Part shown: positions 9,935-18,692 of the stretch, piece by piece | How positions within the stretch are numbered: the first letter of the stretch is position 1 | Layout of the letters: every line of letters starts with the position of its first letter | DNA from: Cytophagales bacterium | Lineage (GTDB): Bacteria; Bacteroidota; Bacteroidia; Cytophagales; UBA9547 | Reading direction: 5' to 3' | NCBI GenBank assembly: GCA_013297755.1 | Contig: JAAFIH010000018.1 | Span: forward strand, 27,180 to 91,179 | DNA: 64,000 bases | Notes under the pieces: model-generated | What the model was told of the DNA's origin: nothing | The model's input: only the letters and a program-made list of their open reading frames with translations | Database searches by the model: none | Made by a program: the position numbers and the translations under genes

Positions 9935-10816
9935 CTATTTTGCAGCTAAAGCCTCGGCTCCACCTACTATTTCTAAGATTTCTTTTGTGATAGAGGCTTG
10001 CCTTGAGCGGTTGTAGGTTACTTTTAGGTCTTTCAACATTTCGCCAGCATTTTCGGTAGCTTTGTCCATAGCACTCATTCTGGCACCATGCTCTGATGCG
10101 TTTGATTCTAAAAGTGATTTGTAAAATTTAATTTTAAGTGATTTTGGCACTAGGTCATTGACTATAAAATCAGCCGAAGGTTCAAAAATATAGTCAGTAT
10201 TTGATTTTTTTTCTGTATTTACTTTGGCTACAACAGGCAAAAATTGTTCTGTACGCACAATTTGAGTAGCCACGTTTTTAAATTCATTGTAAATAACCTC
10301 TACCACATCGTATTTTTGAGCCACAAAATCGGCCATGATAGATTCTGCTGCTACTTTTACAGTATCAAAAGTCATTTTTTGAAGTAAAGTTGCATAGTCG
10401 CTATTTACTTTTATATTTCTTTTTGCGTAATATTCATTACTTTTTCTACCCACACAAAACAAAGTAAGATTACCATTTTGATTGATTGATTCATATTTTT
10501 CGGCAATCAATGCGTTGGTAGCTTTCATGATGTTTGTATTGAAAGGGCCACAAAGTCCTCTATCTGAGGTTATAACTACTATCAATACATTTTTTATGTC
10601 TCTAACCTTGGTGTAGGGGTTTTCTGCCAGTACTTCTTCGTTTGTTGTCAAATTAGAAAGCACTTCGTTTAATTTGCTAGAGTAAGGACGCAGTTGTATG
10701 GTTGCCTCTTGAGCTTTACGCAACTTTGCAGCAGCCACCATTTTCATGGCTTTTGTTATTTGTTGTGTACTTTGTACTGAGCGTATTCTATTTCTAACTT
10801 CTTTTAAACTTGGCAT
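9935..10816 (-). CDS. atpG: ATP synthase F1 subunit gamma
   Basis: The central rotor shaft of F1, coupling proton flow through the c-ring to catalysis in the alpha3beta3 head. 293 residues, usual length. The N-terminal coiled-coil helix shows MPSLKEVRNRIRSVQSTQQITKAMKMVA and the C-terminal helix ends TKEILEIVGGAEAL, both diagnostic. SDRGLCGPFN around residue 90 is the conserved Rossmann-like segment. It is the last gene of the minus-strand atp cluster here. The 109-bp gap separating it from atpA holds a strong hairpin. The beta and epsilon genes are not adjacent. Confidence 0.97.
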   Translation of the reverse strand: MPSLKEVRNRIRSVQSTQQITKAMKMVAAAKLRKAQEATIQLRPYSSKLNEVLSNLTTNEEVLAENPYTKVRDIKNVLIVVITSDRGLCGPFNTNIMKATNALIAEKYESINQNGNLTLFCVGRKSNEYYAKRNIKVNSDYATLLQKMTFDTVKVAAESIMADFVAQKYDVVEVIYNEFKNVATQIVRTEQFLPVVAKVNTEKKSNTDYIFEPSADFIVNDLVPKSLKIKFYKSLLESNASEHGARMSAMDKATENAGEMLKDLKVTYNRSRQASITKEILEIVGGAEALAAK

Positions 10817-10880
10817 TTTCTTTAATTATAAATTATTGATTATAAATTATAAATGTTATTTATTGATAAAATTAATTTTG

Positions 10881-10914
10881 ATTGAGAATGAAAAATTAAA
10901 CTTTCATTCTCAAT
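10881..10914 (-). promoter_or_regulatory. Intercistronic hairpin between atpA and atpG
   Basis: Perfect 13-bp inverted repeat: ATTGAGAATGAAA at 10881-10893 pairs with TTTCATTCTCAAT at 10902-10914 around an 8-nt loop. On the atp transcript it lies just after the alpha stop codon and before the gamma gene. The run of T that would make a classical terminator is on the plus-strand side, so on this transcript it is more likely an mRNA-stability or processing element, or a partial attenuator. Confidence 0.65.
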
Positions 10915-10925
10915 TTTTTCAATTT

Positions 10926-12506
10926 TTATATCATTGATTTAACTAAGTCTTTAGCAGCTTGTTTCAAAACATCTGTTACAGAATCGTCTAATTTTCCAGC
11001 TTTTAAGGCATCTAAAGTCGAGCGATGTGAAGCATTCATTACTTTATAAAATTCAGTTTCAAATTTTTTCACTTTATTGACAGGCAATTTATCAATAAAA
11101 CCATTGTTTGATACATAAATCATAGCCACTTGATTTTCTACCGAAACGGGCGAAAATTGTGGTTGTTTTAACATTTCAAGGTTTTTTCGACCACGTTCGA
11201 TAATCAATTTAGTAGCAGCATCCAAATCAGAACCAAATTTAGCAAACGCTTCTAGCTCTCTAAACTGGGCTTGGTCTAATTTAAGTGTACCTGCCACTTT
11301 TTTCATAGATTTGATTTGTGCATTACCACCCACACGAGATACCGAAATACCTACGTTGATGGCAGGACGAATACCTGACAAAAACAAATTTGTTTCCAAG
11401 AATATCTGACCATCTGTAATGGAAATTACGTTGGTAGGGATATAAGCCGAAACGTCTCCAGCTTGCGTTTCTATGATTGGCAAAGCCGTAAGCGAACCAC
11501 CACCTTTTACCAAATGCTTGATAGAATCTGGCAAATCGTTCATTTTTTGAGCGATAGCGTCTTGGGAGTTTATTTTTGCAGCTCTTTCTAGCAAACGTGA
11601 GTGCAAATAAAACACGTCTCCAGGATATGCCTCACGTCCTGGTGGTCGTCTTAGCAACAAAGAAACTTCACGGTAAGCCACAGCTTGTTTTGATAAATCG
11701 TCATACACACAAAGGGCAGGGCGACCAGTATCTCTAAAAAACTCGCCCACAGCAGCACCAGTAAAAGGAGCATAAAATTGCATAGGAGCAGGATCAGAAG
11801 CATTAGCAGCTACAATCACAGTATATTTCATGGCACCTGCTTTTTCAAGAGCTGCATAAATACCTGCTACTGTTGATGCTTTTTGGCCAATGGCCACATA
11901 TATACAATATACAGGCTGACCTTTGTCATAAAACTCTTTTTGATTGATGATTGTATCAATAACAACGGCAGTTTTGCCTGTTTGTCTATCACCAATAACT
12001 AATTCACGTTGTCCACGCCCAATAGGAATCATAGCATCTATGGCTTTTACTCCAGTTTGTAGTGGTTCTGTTACTGGTTGGCGAAATATTACACCTGGTG
12101 CACGTCTTTCGATGGGCATTTCATATAATTGTCCTTCTATTTTGCCTTTACCGTCTATTGGGTTACCCAAAGTATCAATTACACGACCAAGTAAGCCTTC
12201 GCCTACCTGCACAGATGCAATTTGTTTTGTTCTTTTTACAGAATCACCTTCTTTAATACCTGCCGAATTTCCCAAAAGTACCGCTCCCACATTGTCTTCT
12301 TCAAGGTTCAATGTGATACCACGAGTGCCATTTTGAAATTCGATGAGCTCCCCTGATTGCACTTGAGTAAGTCCATACACACGAGCCACACCGTCTCCAA
12401 TGCTTAAAACTGTACCTACTTCTTCTAATTCGGCTTCTGTTTTTGTTCCAGAAAGTTGCTGTCTTAATATTGCCGATATTTCATCGGGTCTTATTGCTGA
12501 TACCAT
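10926..12506 (-). CDS. atpA: ATP synthase F1 subunit alpha
   Basis: The non-catalytic nucleotide-binding subunit of the F1 head, 526 residues. Features in order: N-terminal barrel with [16 protein letters not shown], Walker [10 protein letters not shown] (about residue 170), the segment [20 protein letters not shown], and the [20 protein letters not shown] region. The start [18 protein letters not shown] is the canonical alpha-subunit N-terminus. Three base pairs separate it from atpH upstream, and a hairpin follows it before atpG. Confidence 0.97.
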   Translation of the reverse strand: MVSAIRPDEISAILRQQLSGTKTEAELEEVGTVLSIGDGVARVYGLTQVQSGELIEFQNGTRGITLNLEEDNVGAVLLGNSAGIKEGDSVKRTKQIASVQVGEGLLGRVIDTLGNPIDGKGKIEGQLYEMPIERRAPGVIFRQPVTEPLQTGVKAIDAMIPIGRGQRELVIGDRQTGKTAVVIDTIINQKEFYDKGQPVYCIYVAIGQKASTVAGIYAALEKAGAMKYTVIVAANASDPAPMQFYAPFTGAAVGEFFRDTGRPALCVYDDLSKQAVAYREVSLLLRRPPGREAYPGDVFYLHSRLLERAAKINSQDAIAQKMNDLPDSIKHLVKGGGSLTALPIIETQAGDVSAYIPTNVISITDGQIFLETNLFLSGIRPAINVGISVSRVGGNAQIKSMKKVAGTLKLDQAQFRELEAFAKFGSDLDAATKLIIERGRKNLEMLKQPQFSPVSVENQVAMIYVSNNGFIDKLPVNKVKKFETEFYKVMNASHRSTLDALKAGKLDDSVTDVLKQAAKDLVKSMI

Positions 12507-12509
12507 GAT

Positions 12510-13067
12510 TTATATTTTGGATAGATATGGATTACTTGTAAATTGATTCTTAAATTTAGATACTTTTGATTTTACAGACGCATCAAACTGCAAACCTCCA
12601 GTAGTTACCACAAAGCCACCAACGATGGTAGGGTCTACTTTTGTTGTTATTTCTAATTTTTTGTCCGAAATTTTGGCCAAAAAAGTACTCATTTGTTCTT
12701 GTAAAATGCTATCAATGGCAATAGCTGTTGTTACTACTGCTGGCTGAATGCCGTGCATTGATTTGAATTGTGCAATATATTCTTTTGAAACGCCATAAAG
12801 TGCAGCCTCACGACCTTTGGCAGACATCAATCTTACAAAACTTAATGTAAGTGCTGTAACTCTTGAAGAAAAAATTTGATTAAAAATTTCTACTTTTTTG
12901 CTGCTAGCTATGATAGGACTTTCGGCTACGTTTCTCAATTCTGAACTTCCTTCAAAAGTTGCAGCAATCATTTGCATATCTTCAAATACTTGGTTGATTA
13001 CATATTGTTCTTGTGCCAACTCTAATAGTGATTTTGCATACGCTGACGATACTCTATAATTAATCAT
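12510..13067 (-). CDS. atpH: ATP synthase F1 subunit delta
   Basis: The peripheral-stalk subunit (OSCP homologue) that ties the top of the alpha3beta3 head to subunit b. 185 residues, normal for the family. The N-terminal helix bundle begins SSAYAKSLLELAQEQ, and the C-terminal domain carries the conserved VDPTIVGGFVVTTGGLQFDASV signature in the expected place (residues about 145-165). It lies 20 bp after atpF and 3 bp before atpA on the minus strand, in the classical order b-delta-alpha. Confidence 0.95.
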   Translation of the reverse strand: MINYRVSSAYAKSLLELAQEQYVINQVFEDMQMIAATFEGSSELRNVAESPIIASSKKVEIFNQIFSSRVTALTLSFVRLMSAKGREAALYGVSKEYIAQFKSMHGIQPAVVTTAIAIDSILQEQMSTFLAKISDKKLEITTKVDPTIVGGFVVTTGGLQFDASVKSKVSKFKNQFTSNPYLSKI

Positions 13068-13087
13068 TTATATATATATTTTAATAA

Positions 13088-13582
13088 TTAATTAAATTTA
13101 GATTCTTTAAGATAAGCATCAATCAAATCTTTTTGAGAAGATTCAGATGACAAATCTTTTTTCATGATTTGTTCTGCTATTTCTAATGATGTAGTAGCAA
13201 CAAGGTTTTTTAACTCAAGTATAGCAGCATTTTTTTCATTTATAATCTGTAATCTAGCATTTGCTACCATTTTGTCAGATTCTGATTGAGCTTTTTCTTT
13301 GGCTTCGGCCATAGTAGCAGCAGCCACTGTTTGGGCATCTTTCAATATTTTATCCCTCTCTTGACGTGCTTGTAGTAACAAGGCTTCGTTGTCGGATTTC
13401 AATTTCGACATCTCTTCTTTTGCTTTGTTGGCTTGGTCCAAAGCATCAGAAATAAATTTTTCACGCTCTTCTAAAGCCCCAACGATGGGTTTCCAAGCAA
13501 ATTTTGTTAGTATAAATAATAGCGTTGCAAATATAATTGCAGACCAAAAAAGTAAGCCTAAACTAGGGGTTATTAATTCCAT
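13088..13582 (-). CDS. atpF: ATP synthase F0 subunit b
   Basis: The peripheral-stalk membrane subunit, 164 residues. A single N-terminal membrane helix (about residues 8-26, LLFWSAIIFATLLFILTKF) is followed by the FAWKPI boundary motif and a long charged helix that dimerises and runs up beside F1. The start MELITPSLGLLFW is typical for Bacteroidota. It is separated from atpE by about 100 bp holding a terminator-like hairpin, the largest gap among the F0 genes. Confidence 0.95.
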   Translation of the reverse strand: MELITPSLGLLFWSAIIFATLLFILTKFAWKPIVGALEEREKFISDALDQANKAKEEMSKLKSDNEALLLQARQERDKILKDAQTVAAATMAEAKEKAQSESDKMVANARLQIINEKNAAILELKNLVATTSLEIAEQIMKKDLSSESSQKDLIDAYLKESKFN

Positions 13583-13635
13583 CTTGAGATGATTTTTAAA
13601 TTTTTTAAAATAAATTAATACATATACAAAAAATA

Positions 13636-13665
13636 GACAAATGCAGTATTTCTACTGCATTTGTC
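13636..13665 (-). terminator. Terminator-like hairpin after atpE, inside the atp operon
   Basis: Perfect 13-bp stem (GACAAATGCAGTA at 13636-13648 against TACTGCATTTGTC at 13653-13665) with a 4-nt loop that reads GAAA on the atp transcript, a stable GNRA tetraloop. It starts 16 bp after the atpE stop and on the transcript is followed by a U-rich stretch. It most likely acts as a leaky terminator or 3'-end stabiliser that lets atpE mRNA outnumber the downstream genes. Confidence 0.72.
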
Positions 13666-13681
13666 AAAATTTATTTGAGAA

Positions 13682-13945
<264 letters not shown>

Positions 13946-13973
13946 TTAGTGTTACAATTTATTAAAATATAGA

Positions 13974-15008
13974 TTAATGGTGGTCGTCATGATGCTCGTG
14001 TTCGGCAACCGCCTGACCGATAAATAAAGCCGAAAGCAGTGTAAATATGTAGGCCTGCAAAGCCGCAACAAACACCTCCATCAAACTCATAACTACTGCA
14101 AATGGCACTGATACGCCTGCCACTGCAAAACTTTTGAACATAAATATAAAACTCAATATACTTAATATAATAATGTGGCCTGCGGTAATATTGGCAAAAA
14201 GACGAATCATTAAGGCAAATGGTTTAGTAAAAATACCTATAACCTCTACAGGTAGCATGATTACCCTAAGTGGCAAAGGCACGCCTGGTGTCCAAAATAT
14301 ATGTGCCCAATATTCTTTGTTGCCAGAAAATAAAGTAAACAAAAGTGTAATGGCAGCTAAAGTAAGCGTAAAAGCTATATTACCAGAAGCATTGGCTCCA
14401 GTAGGAATAAGACCTAATAGATTATTAACCCAAATAAAGAAAAATACTGTTAATAAATAAGGGAGATATTTGGCATATTTTGGACCAATATTTGGAGAGG
14501 CTATTTCGTCTCTCACAAATGTTATTAATGGTTCAAATACAGATTGCATTCCACTTGGTGCTTGTCCTACATTTTTTTTGTAAGATGCAGAAATGCTTAA
14601 AAATATAATCATAATAATGATAGCTGCCAACATCATCGAAGCCACATTTTTTGTAATAGATATATCATAGATTTTTTCAGATTCGTCTAAGCATATTATA
14701 TGATTGTGGTCTATCCTATATCCATTGTAAGATTCAGTTCCATGATGAAAATTAGAGGATGAAAATATTTGAAGACCTTTGGTGGTAGAGTATAATATCA
14801 CAGGTAGAGGCATAGAAACAGAGGCGTGTCCTTCGCCAAAAAAATGCCAGTCATAAGCATCAGCTATATGGTGTTTAATCATTTCGGCAGCATTAAACTT
14901 TTGCTCCTTACCAGTTGAGTTATCTTCATTAGAAGAAAAACTAGGAAAAGAGGCCAAAAAGCTCAAGCTAAGTAGCAAAATCAGTATATTTTTTATTCTA
15001 TTTTTCAT
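13974..15008 (-). CDS. atpB: ATP synthase F0 subunit a
   Basis: The stator membrane subunit that forms the two proton half-channels against the c-ring. At 344 residues it is longer than the E. coli protein because it has a cleavable-looking signal segment and a polar N-terminal domain of about 100 residues, a form common in Bacteroidota. The essential Arg sits in FALMIRLFANITAGH near residue 265. The C-terminus is His/Asp-rich (HEHHDDHH). It overlaps the end of the upstream membrane-protein gene by 11 bp, so translation of the two is coupled. Confidence 0.95.
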   Translation of the reverse strand: MKNRIKNILILLLSLSFLASFPSFSSNEDNSTGKEQKFNAAEMIKHHIADAYDWHFFGEGHASVSMPLPVILYSTTKGLQIFSSSNFHHGTESYNGYRIDHNHIICLDESEKIYDISITKNVASMMLAAIIIMIIFLSISASYKKNVGQAPSGMQSVFEPLITFVRDEIASPNIGPKYAKYLPYLLTVFFFIWVNNLLGLIPTGANASGNIAFTLTLAAITLLFTLFSGNKEYWAHIFWTPGVPLPLRVIMLPVEVIGIFTKPFALMIRLFANITAGHIIILSILSFIFMFKSFAVAGVSVPFAVVMSLMEVFVAALQAYIFTLLSALFIGQAVAEHEHHDDHH

Positions 15009-15411
15009 TCTCTTTGGTATCGCCTTTGGAATTTGGATGCAAACTTAGTAATAAGGTTTTAATTTCAAAAAAAGAGTACATAAAATATAATATAAAAAAT
15101 ATAAAAAGAAAGGAAGTTGTGTTTTGTTTAACAAAATAAAAGTAAGAAAACAGAACTATTGCAGATATAACTATTTTGAGACTGCTCGATAACATAAAGT
15201 AGTTTTGAGCATCAAGTGGGGTCTTAGAAAAGCCTTTTAAGACTAAAATATGCGTAAAATAAGACATTAGAGCAAAAAACAGTACTAGAATGTATGAATA
15301 AATAGTAATGATATTATTGCCAAAAATACCCTCGATGATGGCCAAACAAAAAATAATTGATGTAGATAAAAAAAATATTTTTTTTTGATATGTATTTAAA
15401 ATTGATAACAT
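14998..15411 (-). CDS. Small membrane protein at head of atp operon (AtpI position)
   Basis: 137 residues with four predicted membrane helices and a short charged C-terminal tail. It sits first in the atp operon, immediately upstream of and overlapping atpB, where other bacteria carry atpI, whose product helps c-ring assembly or ion uptake. Sequence similarity to AtpI is not obvious by eye, so the assignment rests on position, size and topology. No catalytic motif is visible. Confidence 0.6.
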   Translation of the reverse strand: MLSILNTYQKKIFFLSTSIIFCLAIIEGIFGNNIITIYSYILVLFFALMSYFTHILVLKGFSKTPLDAQNYFMLSSSLKIVISAIVLFSYFYFVKQNTTSFLFIFFILYFMYSFFEIKTLLLSLHPNSKGDTKENEK

Positions 15412-15563
15412 AAAAACATGTGTCTGCTTTTGATTTTAAAATTCCGTAATTCTCTACAATGCTACTGCTTTATTTGTTATATACAAAATCTATTTTTAAT
15501 TTCATTTATTTTTGTAAAACATCAAATGTTGTTAATTTTTGAATTAATTTATCAATATATTTT

Positions 15564-15653
15564 AATTTCGTTTAATTATAAATCCTATTAACTTTTTGTT
15601 TTGGAAAAAGTCAAAGATAGTGGCATTAAAAAATGCTTTATTATTCGACATTG
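15564..15653. mobile_element. 90-bp miniature element, copy 1 (decayed)
   Basis: Ninety bases starting AATTTCGTTTAATT and ending ATTATTCGACATTG, with central TTTTGGA segment, matching the copies at 27015 and 39422 in length and layout. Flanked by CAATATATTTT (15553-15563) and CATTATATTTG (15654-15664), 9 of 11 identical, interpreted as a worn 11-bp target duplication. It lies just upstream of the DUF1599 gene and excludes start codons inside it. Confidence 0.65.
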
Positions 15654-15680
15654 CATTATATTTGTAAAAAATTATCATCA

Positions 15681-16217
15681 ATGGTTCAAACTGAAAACCA
15701 ATACATATATATCATAGAAAAATGTAAATCACTTTTTGAAAACAAAACTAAAGATTATGGTACTGCTTGGCGAATTATGCGTTTGCCTTCCATAACTGAT
15801 CAAATTTTTATAAAAGCCCAGCGCATTAGATCTATTCAAGAAAAGGGTACTCAAAAGATTGGGGACGATATCAATTCAGAATTTATTGGGATTATCAATT
15901 ATTGTATTATTGCTATGTTACAAATAGATTTAAAAAATGATTCTCAAATGGATATTCCGCTAGATAAAATTTTGAATTTATACGATAGTTGTGTACACAA
16001 AACACTAGATTTGCTACGAAACAAAAACCATGATTATGGCGAAGCCTGGCGTGATATGAGAGTTTCGTCTATGACAGATCTTATTTTGATGAAAATAAAA
16101 AGGGTAAAACAAATGGAGGACAACGATGGCAAAACCCTAGTATCAGAGGGGGTAGAAGCTAATTATCAAGATATGATGAACTATGCTGTTTTTTGTTTGA
16201 TAAAGTTAGAAATCTAG
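15681..16217 (+). CDS. DUF1599 domain protein
   Basis: 178 residues made of two tandem copies of the DUF1599 (nucleotide-modification-associated domain 1) unit. The halves share KTKDYGTAWRIMRLPSITDQ and KNHDYGEAWRDMRVSSMTDL followed by a basic KAQRI/KIKRV helix. The function of the family is not established. The longest frame starts at 15633, but its first codons lie inside the miniature element ending at 15653; the ATG at 15681 gives MVQTENQ directly before the first domain and is preferred. No operon partner: the next gene starts 100 bp downstream. Confidence 0.8.
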   Translation: MVQTENQYIYIIEKCKSLFENKTKDYGTAWRIMRLPSITDQIFIKAQRIRSIQEKGTQKIGDDINSEFIGIINYCIIAMLQIDLKNDSQMDIPLDKILNLYDSCVHKTLDLLRNKNHDYGEAWRDMRVSSMTDLILMKIKRVKQMEDNDGKTLVSEGVEANYQDMMNYAVFCLIKLEI

Positions 16218-16318
16218 GATTGGTATTCTTTTTCTTTAAATAATGAAATTATTTATTGCTAGATTCATATTTGTTAATATTTTTGTACTCCAATCACGAA
16301 ATCTTTTTATATTTTATT

Positions 16319-18280
16319 ATGTTAAAAAATCAAAAAATATTTTTAAATATTATTTTTTTAGTTCTTATAACAATATCAATATTTAGTTGTAAGAAAATAG
16401 AAAAACAAGTTACTAAATGGCAAGTTTTTTCGCCTGATAGTTCCAATACTATTAATTTTTTATTAAAGAATGATTCCTTATTTTACAATGTAGTTTCTAA
16501 TAAAGACACAGTAATTTTGAACTCTCCACTTGGCTTAGTTTTGAGTGATAGAAGTTTTGATGATTCGCTAAGATGTGTGTCTGTGTCTTCTATCAACAAA
16601 ATTGAAACCAATTATGAATTGATGCATGGCAAATGCAGCAAAGTTTCTGTTGAAGCCAATGAAATATCGGCAGTGTTAGAGAATAGTACGAAAAATAAAA
16701 TTACTATCATAGCCAGAGCAAGCAAAGATGGAGTGGCTTTTAGGTATGCAATTACAGAAAATGATACTGTAACAAAGACATTTTTATCAGAAAATACAAC
16801 TTTCAAAATGGATACTACAAATGGAAAAGCTTGGCTTCAAAATTTTGGTTTAACTACTGATTGGGGACCAGCTTATGAAGATTATTACAACACTCAACCT
16901 ATCGGACAAAGTGCTAAAGATTCGAGTGGATTTAGCTTTCCGATGTTGTTTAAATCTAAAAATCATTGGATATTAATTACAGAAACAAACCTAAATGAGA
17001 GCTATTGTGGCACTAGAATTGCACAAAATTGTGCTAATGGGTTATATAAAGTAAGATACCCTGCGGCTGGCGATGGACAAAAAACTGGTTTAGTTAATCC
17101 AGTGTCAAAAATGCCTTGGATGTCGCCCTGGAGAGTGATTATTACTTCTGATACGATTGCTAATGTAGTGCAATCTACTATGGTAACAGACCTTGCAGAC
17201 CCTCAAATGGCAGGAAATTTTGACTGGGTAAAACCTGGACGTAGTTCGTGGAGTTGGTGGGGCGAACATGATAGCCCTAAAGATTTTAAAAGACTAAAAG
17301 CATATATTGACTTTGCAAAATCTCTTGGCTGGGAGTATTCTTTGATAGATGCCAACTGGGATTTGATGGTAAATGGTGGCGATATAAAAGCATTGTGCGA
17401 TTATGCTAAATCACAAGGTGTTGGTCTATTGTTTTGGTATAATTCTGGTGGCCCACACAATAACGTCACTGAAAGACCACGTGATATCATGTGTGATGCT
17501 ACAAAACGAAAAGAAGAGTTCAAAAAAATAGCTGCTTGGGGAGTAAAGGGTATTAAAGTAGATTTTTTTCAATCAGATAAGCAAAATATTATCCAACTTT
17601 ACACAGATATTTTGAAAGACGCAGCTGCAGCTCAGATAATGGTTAATTTTCATGGTTGCACGTTGCCTAGAGGCTGGAACCGTACTTATCCAAATTTAGT
17701 GTCTATGGAAGCCGTTTATGGAGCCGAACAATATGGATGGAGCAAAACTTTCCCCCCAAAGGCTGCCCAACACAATGTCAATTTGGTGTTTACAAGAAAT
17801 ATTGTAGGACCTATGGACTATACACCAACTACATTTAGCGATTACAAAGGATCAGAACATATTACATCTAATACTCACGAGTTGGCCTTGCCAATTGTGT
17901 TTGAATCTGGTATAACCCATTGGGCAGATAGAGAGTATGAATATCGCAAAATGGATAAATCTATTTTAAACATCATGTCGAAAATACCAGCAAAATGGGA
18001 CCAAACTATGTTGATAAACGGAGAGCCTGATAAACAAGCTATATTGGCTAGAAGAAGTGGAAATGATTGGTTTGTGGCTGGTATCAATGGAGAAACTATG
18101 GTCAAAGACTTAACTATAAAACTACCGTTTATTACAATAGATAGTGCCAAAGTAAGCCTTTTTGCAGATGGTAAAACGAGTAGAATTATAGATTTTTCAG
18201 AATTTACACTATCACAGGATAAATCTTTGTCAATAAAAATGGCTTCTAGTGGTGGCTTTGTGGCTTGGATAAGAAAGTAA
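16319..18280 (+). CDS. Glycoside hydrolase family 97 lipoprotein
   Basis: A 653-residue exported glycosidase. From the ATG at 16319 the N-terminus is a lipoprotein signal with the lipobox ISIFSC, so it is probably membrane-anchored. The N-terminal beta-sandwich (about 25-280) precedes a TIM barrel (about 300-550) and a C-terminal beta domain. GH97 members are alpha-glucosidases (inverting) or alpha-galactosidases (retaining). The Asp of KVDFF (residue 415) sits where the retaining subgroup has its nucleophile, and Glu464 in SMEAVYG is a candidate acid/base, which favours a retaining, galactosidase-like enzyme. That subgroup call is inference. No susCD pair lies next to it. Confidence 0.85.
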   Translation: MLKNQKIFLNIIFLVLITISIFSCKKIEKQVTKWQVFSPDSSNTINFLLKNDSLFYNVVSNKDTVILNSPLGLVLSDRSFDDSLRCVSVSSINKIETNYELMHGKCSKVSVEANEISAVLENSTKNKITIIARASKDGVAFRYAITENDTVTKTFLSENTTFKMDTTNGKAWLQNFGLTTDWGPAYEDYYNTQPIGQSAKDSSGFSFPMLFKSKNHWILITETNLNESYCGTRIAQNCANGLYKVRYPAAGDGQKTGLVNPVSKMPWMSPWRVIITSDTIANVVQSTMVTDLADPQMAGNFDWVKPGRSSWSWWGEHDSPKDFKRLKAYIDFAKSLGWEYSLIDANWDLMVNGGDIKALCDYAKSQGVGLLFWYNSGGPHNNVTERPRDIMCDATKRKEEFKKIAAWGVKGIKVDFFQSDKQNIIQLYTDILKDAAAAQIMVNFHGCTLPRGWNRTYPNLVSMEAVYGAEQYGWSKTFPPKAAQHNVNLVFTRNIVGPMDYTPTTFSDYKGSEHITSNTHELALPIVFESGITHWADREYEYRKMDKSILNIMSKIPAKWDQTMLINGEPDKQAILARRSGNDWFVAGINGETMVKDLTIKLPFITIDSAKVSLFADGKTSRIIDFSEFTLSQDKSLSIKMASSGGFVAWIRK

Positions 18281-18692
18281 CTATTTTGAAAAATATTATT
18301 TTTATTTGTTAATTCAGGTCAAAAGTCTTTAAATATAAGAGTTTTACAAAAATATTATGATTATTCATTGACTAGAAAGAGTTAATGATGTCTAGTTCTT
18401 CTGTTGAAAATCCTTAAAAACACTATATAAATAGTTAGTTTGAGGTAATAACTATTTTAAGGTAACTTCTATAAATTTCTTTTTTTTATATTTTCTTCTC
18501 CTAACAAGAAAGTTACTAAGAGACTTTTGATAATAAAAATGAGGTTTTTAGAGGTTCTTTAAATGTGAATAAGACTTTTTAATACTACAAATTATTACTT
18601 CAATTTTGATTTTTTTAAAAAAAGTACATAAAAACTTATAACACTTATTTCATTTTAAGTAATATTGTAGTGTAGATTACGTTTTTACAATA
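18281..18692. other. Intergenic region before sprE, nothing recognised
   Basis: 412 bp of AT-rich sequence between the GH97 gene and sprE, both on the plus strand. No open frame, no tRNA-like fold, no copy of the repeat families found elsewhere, and no convincing terminator hairpin. It presumably holds the sprE promoter. Confidence 0.5.
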
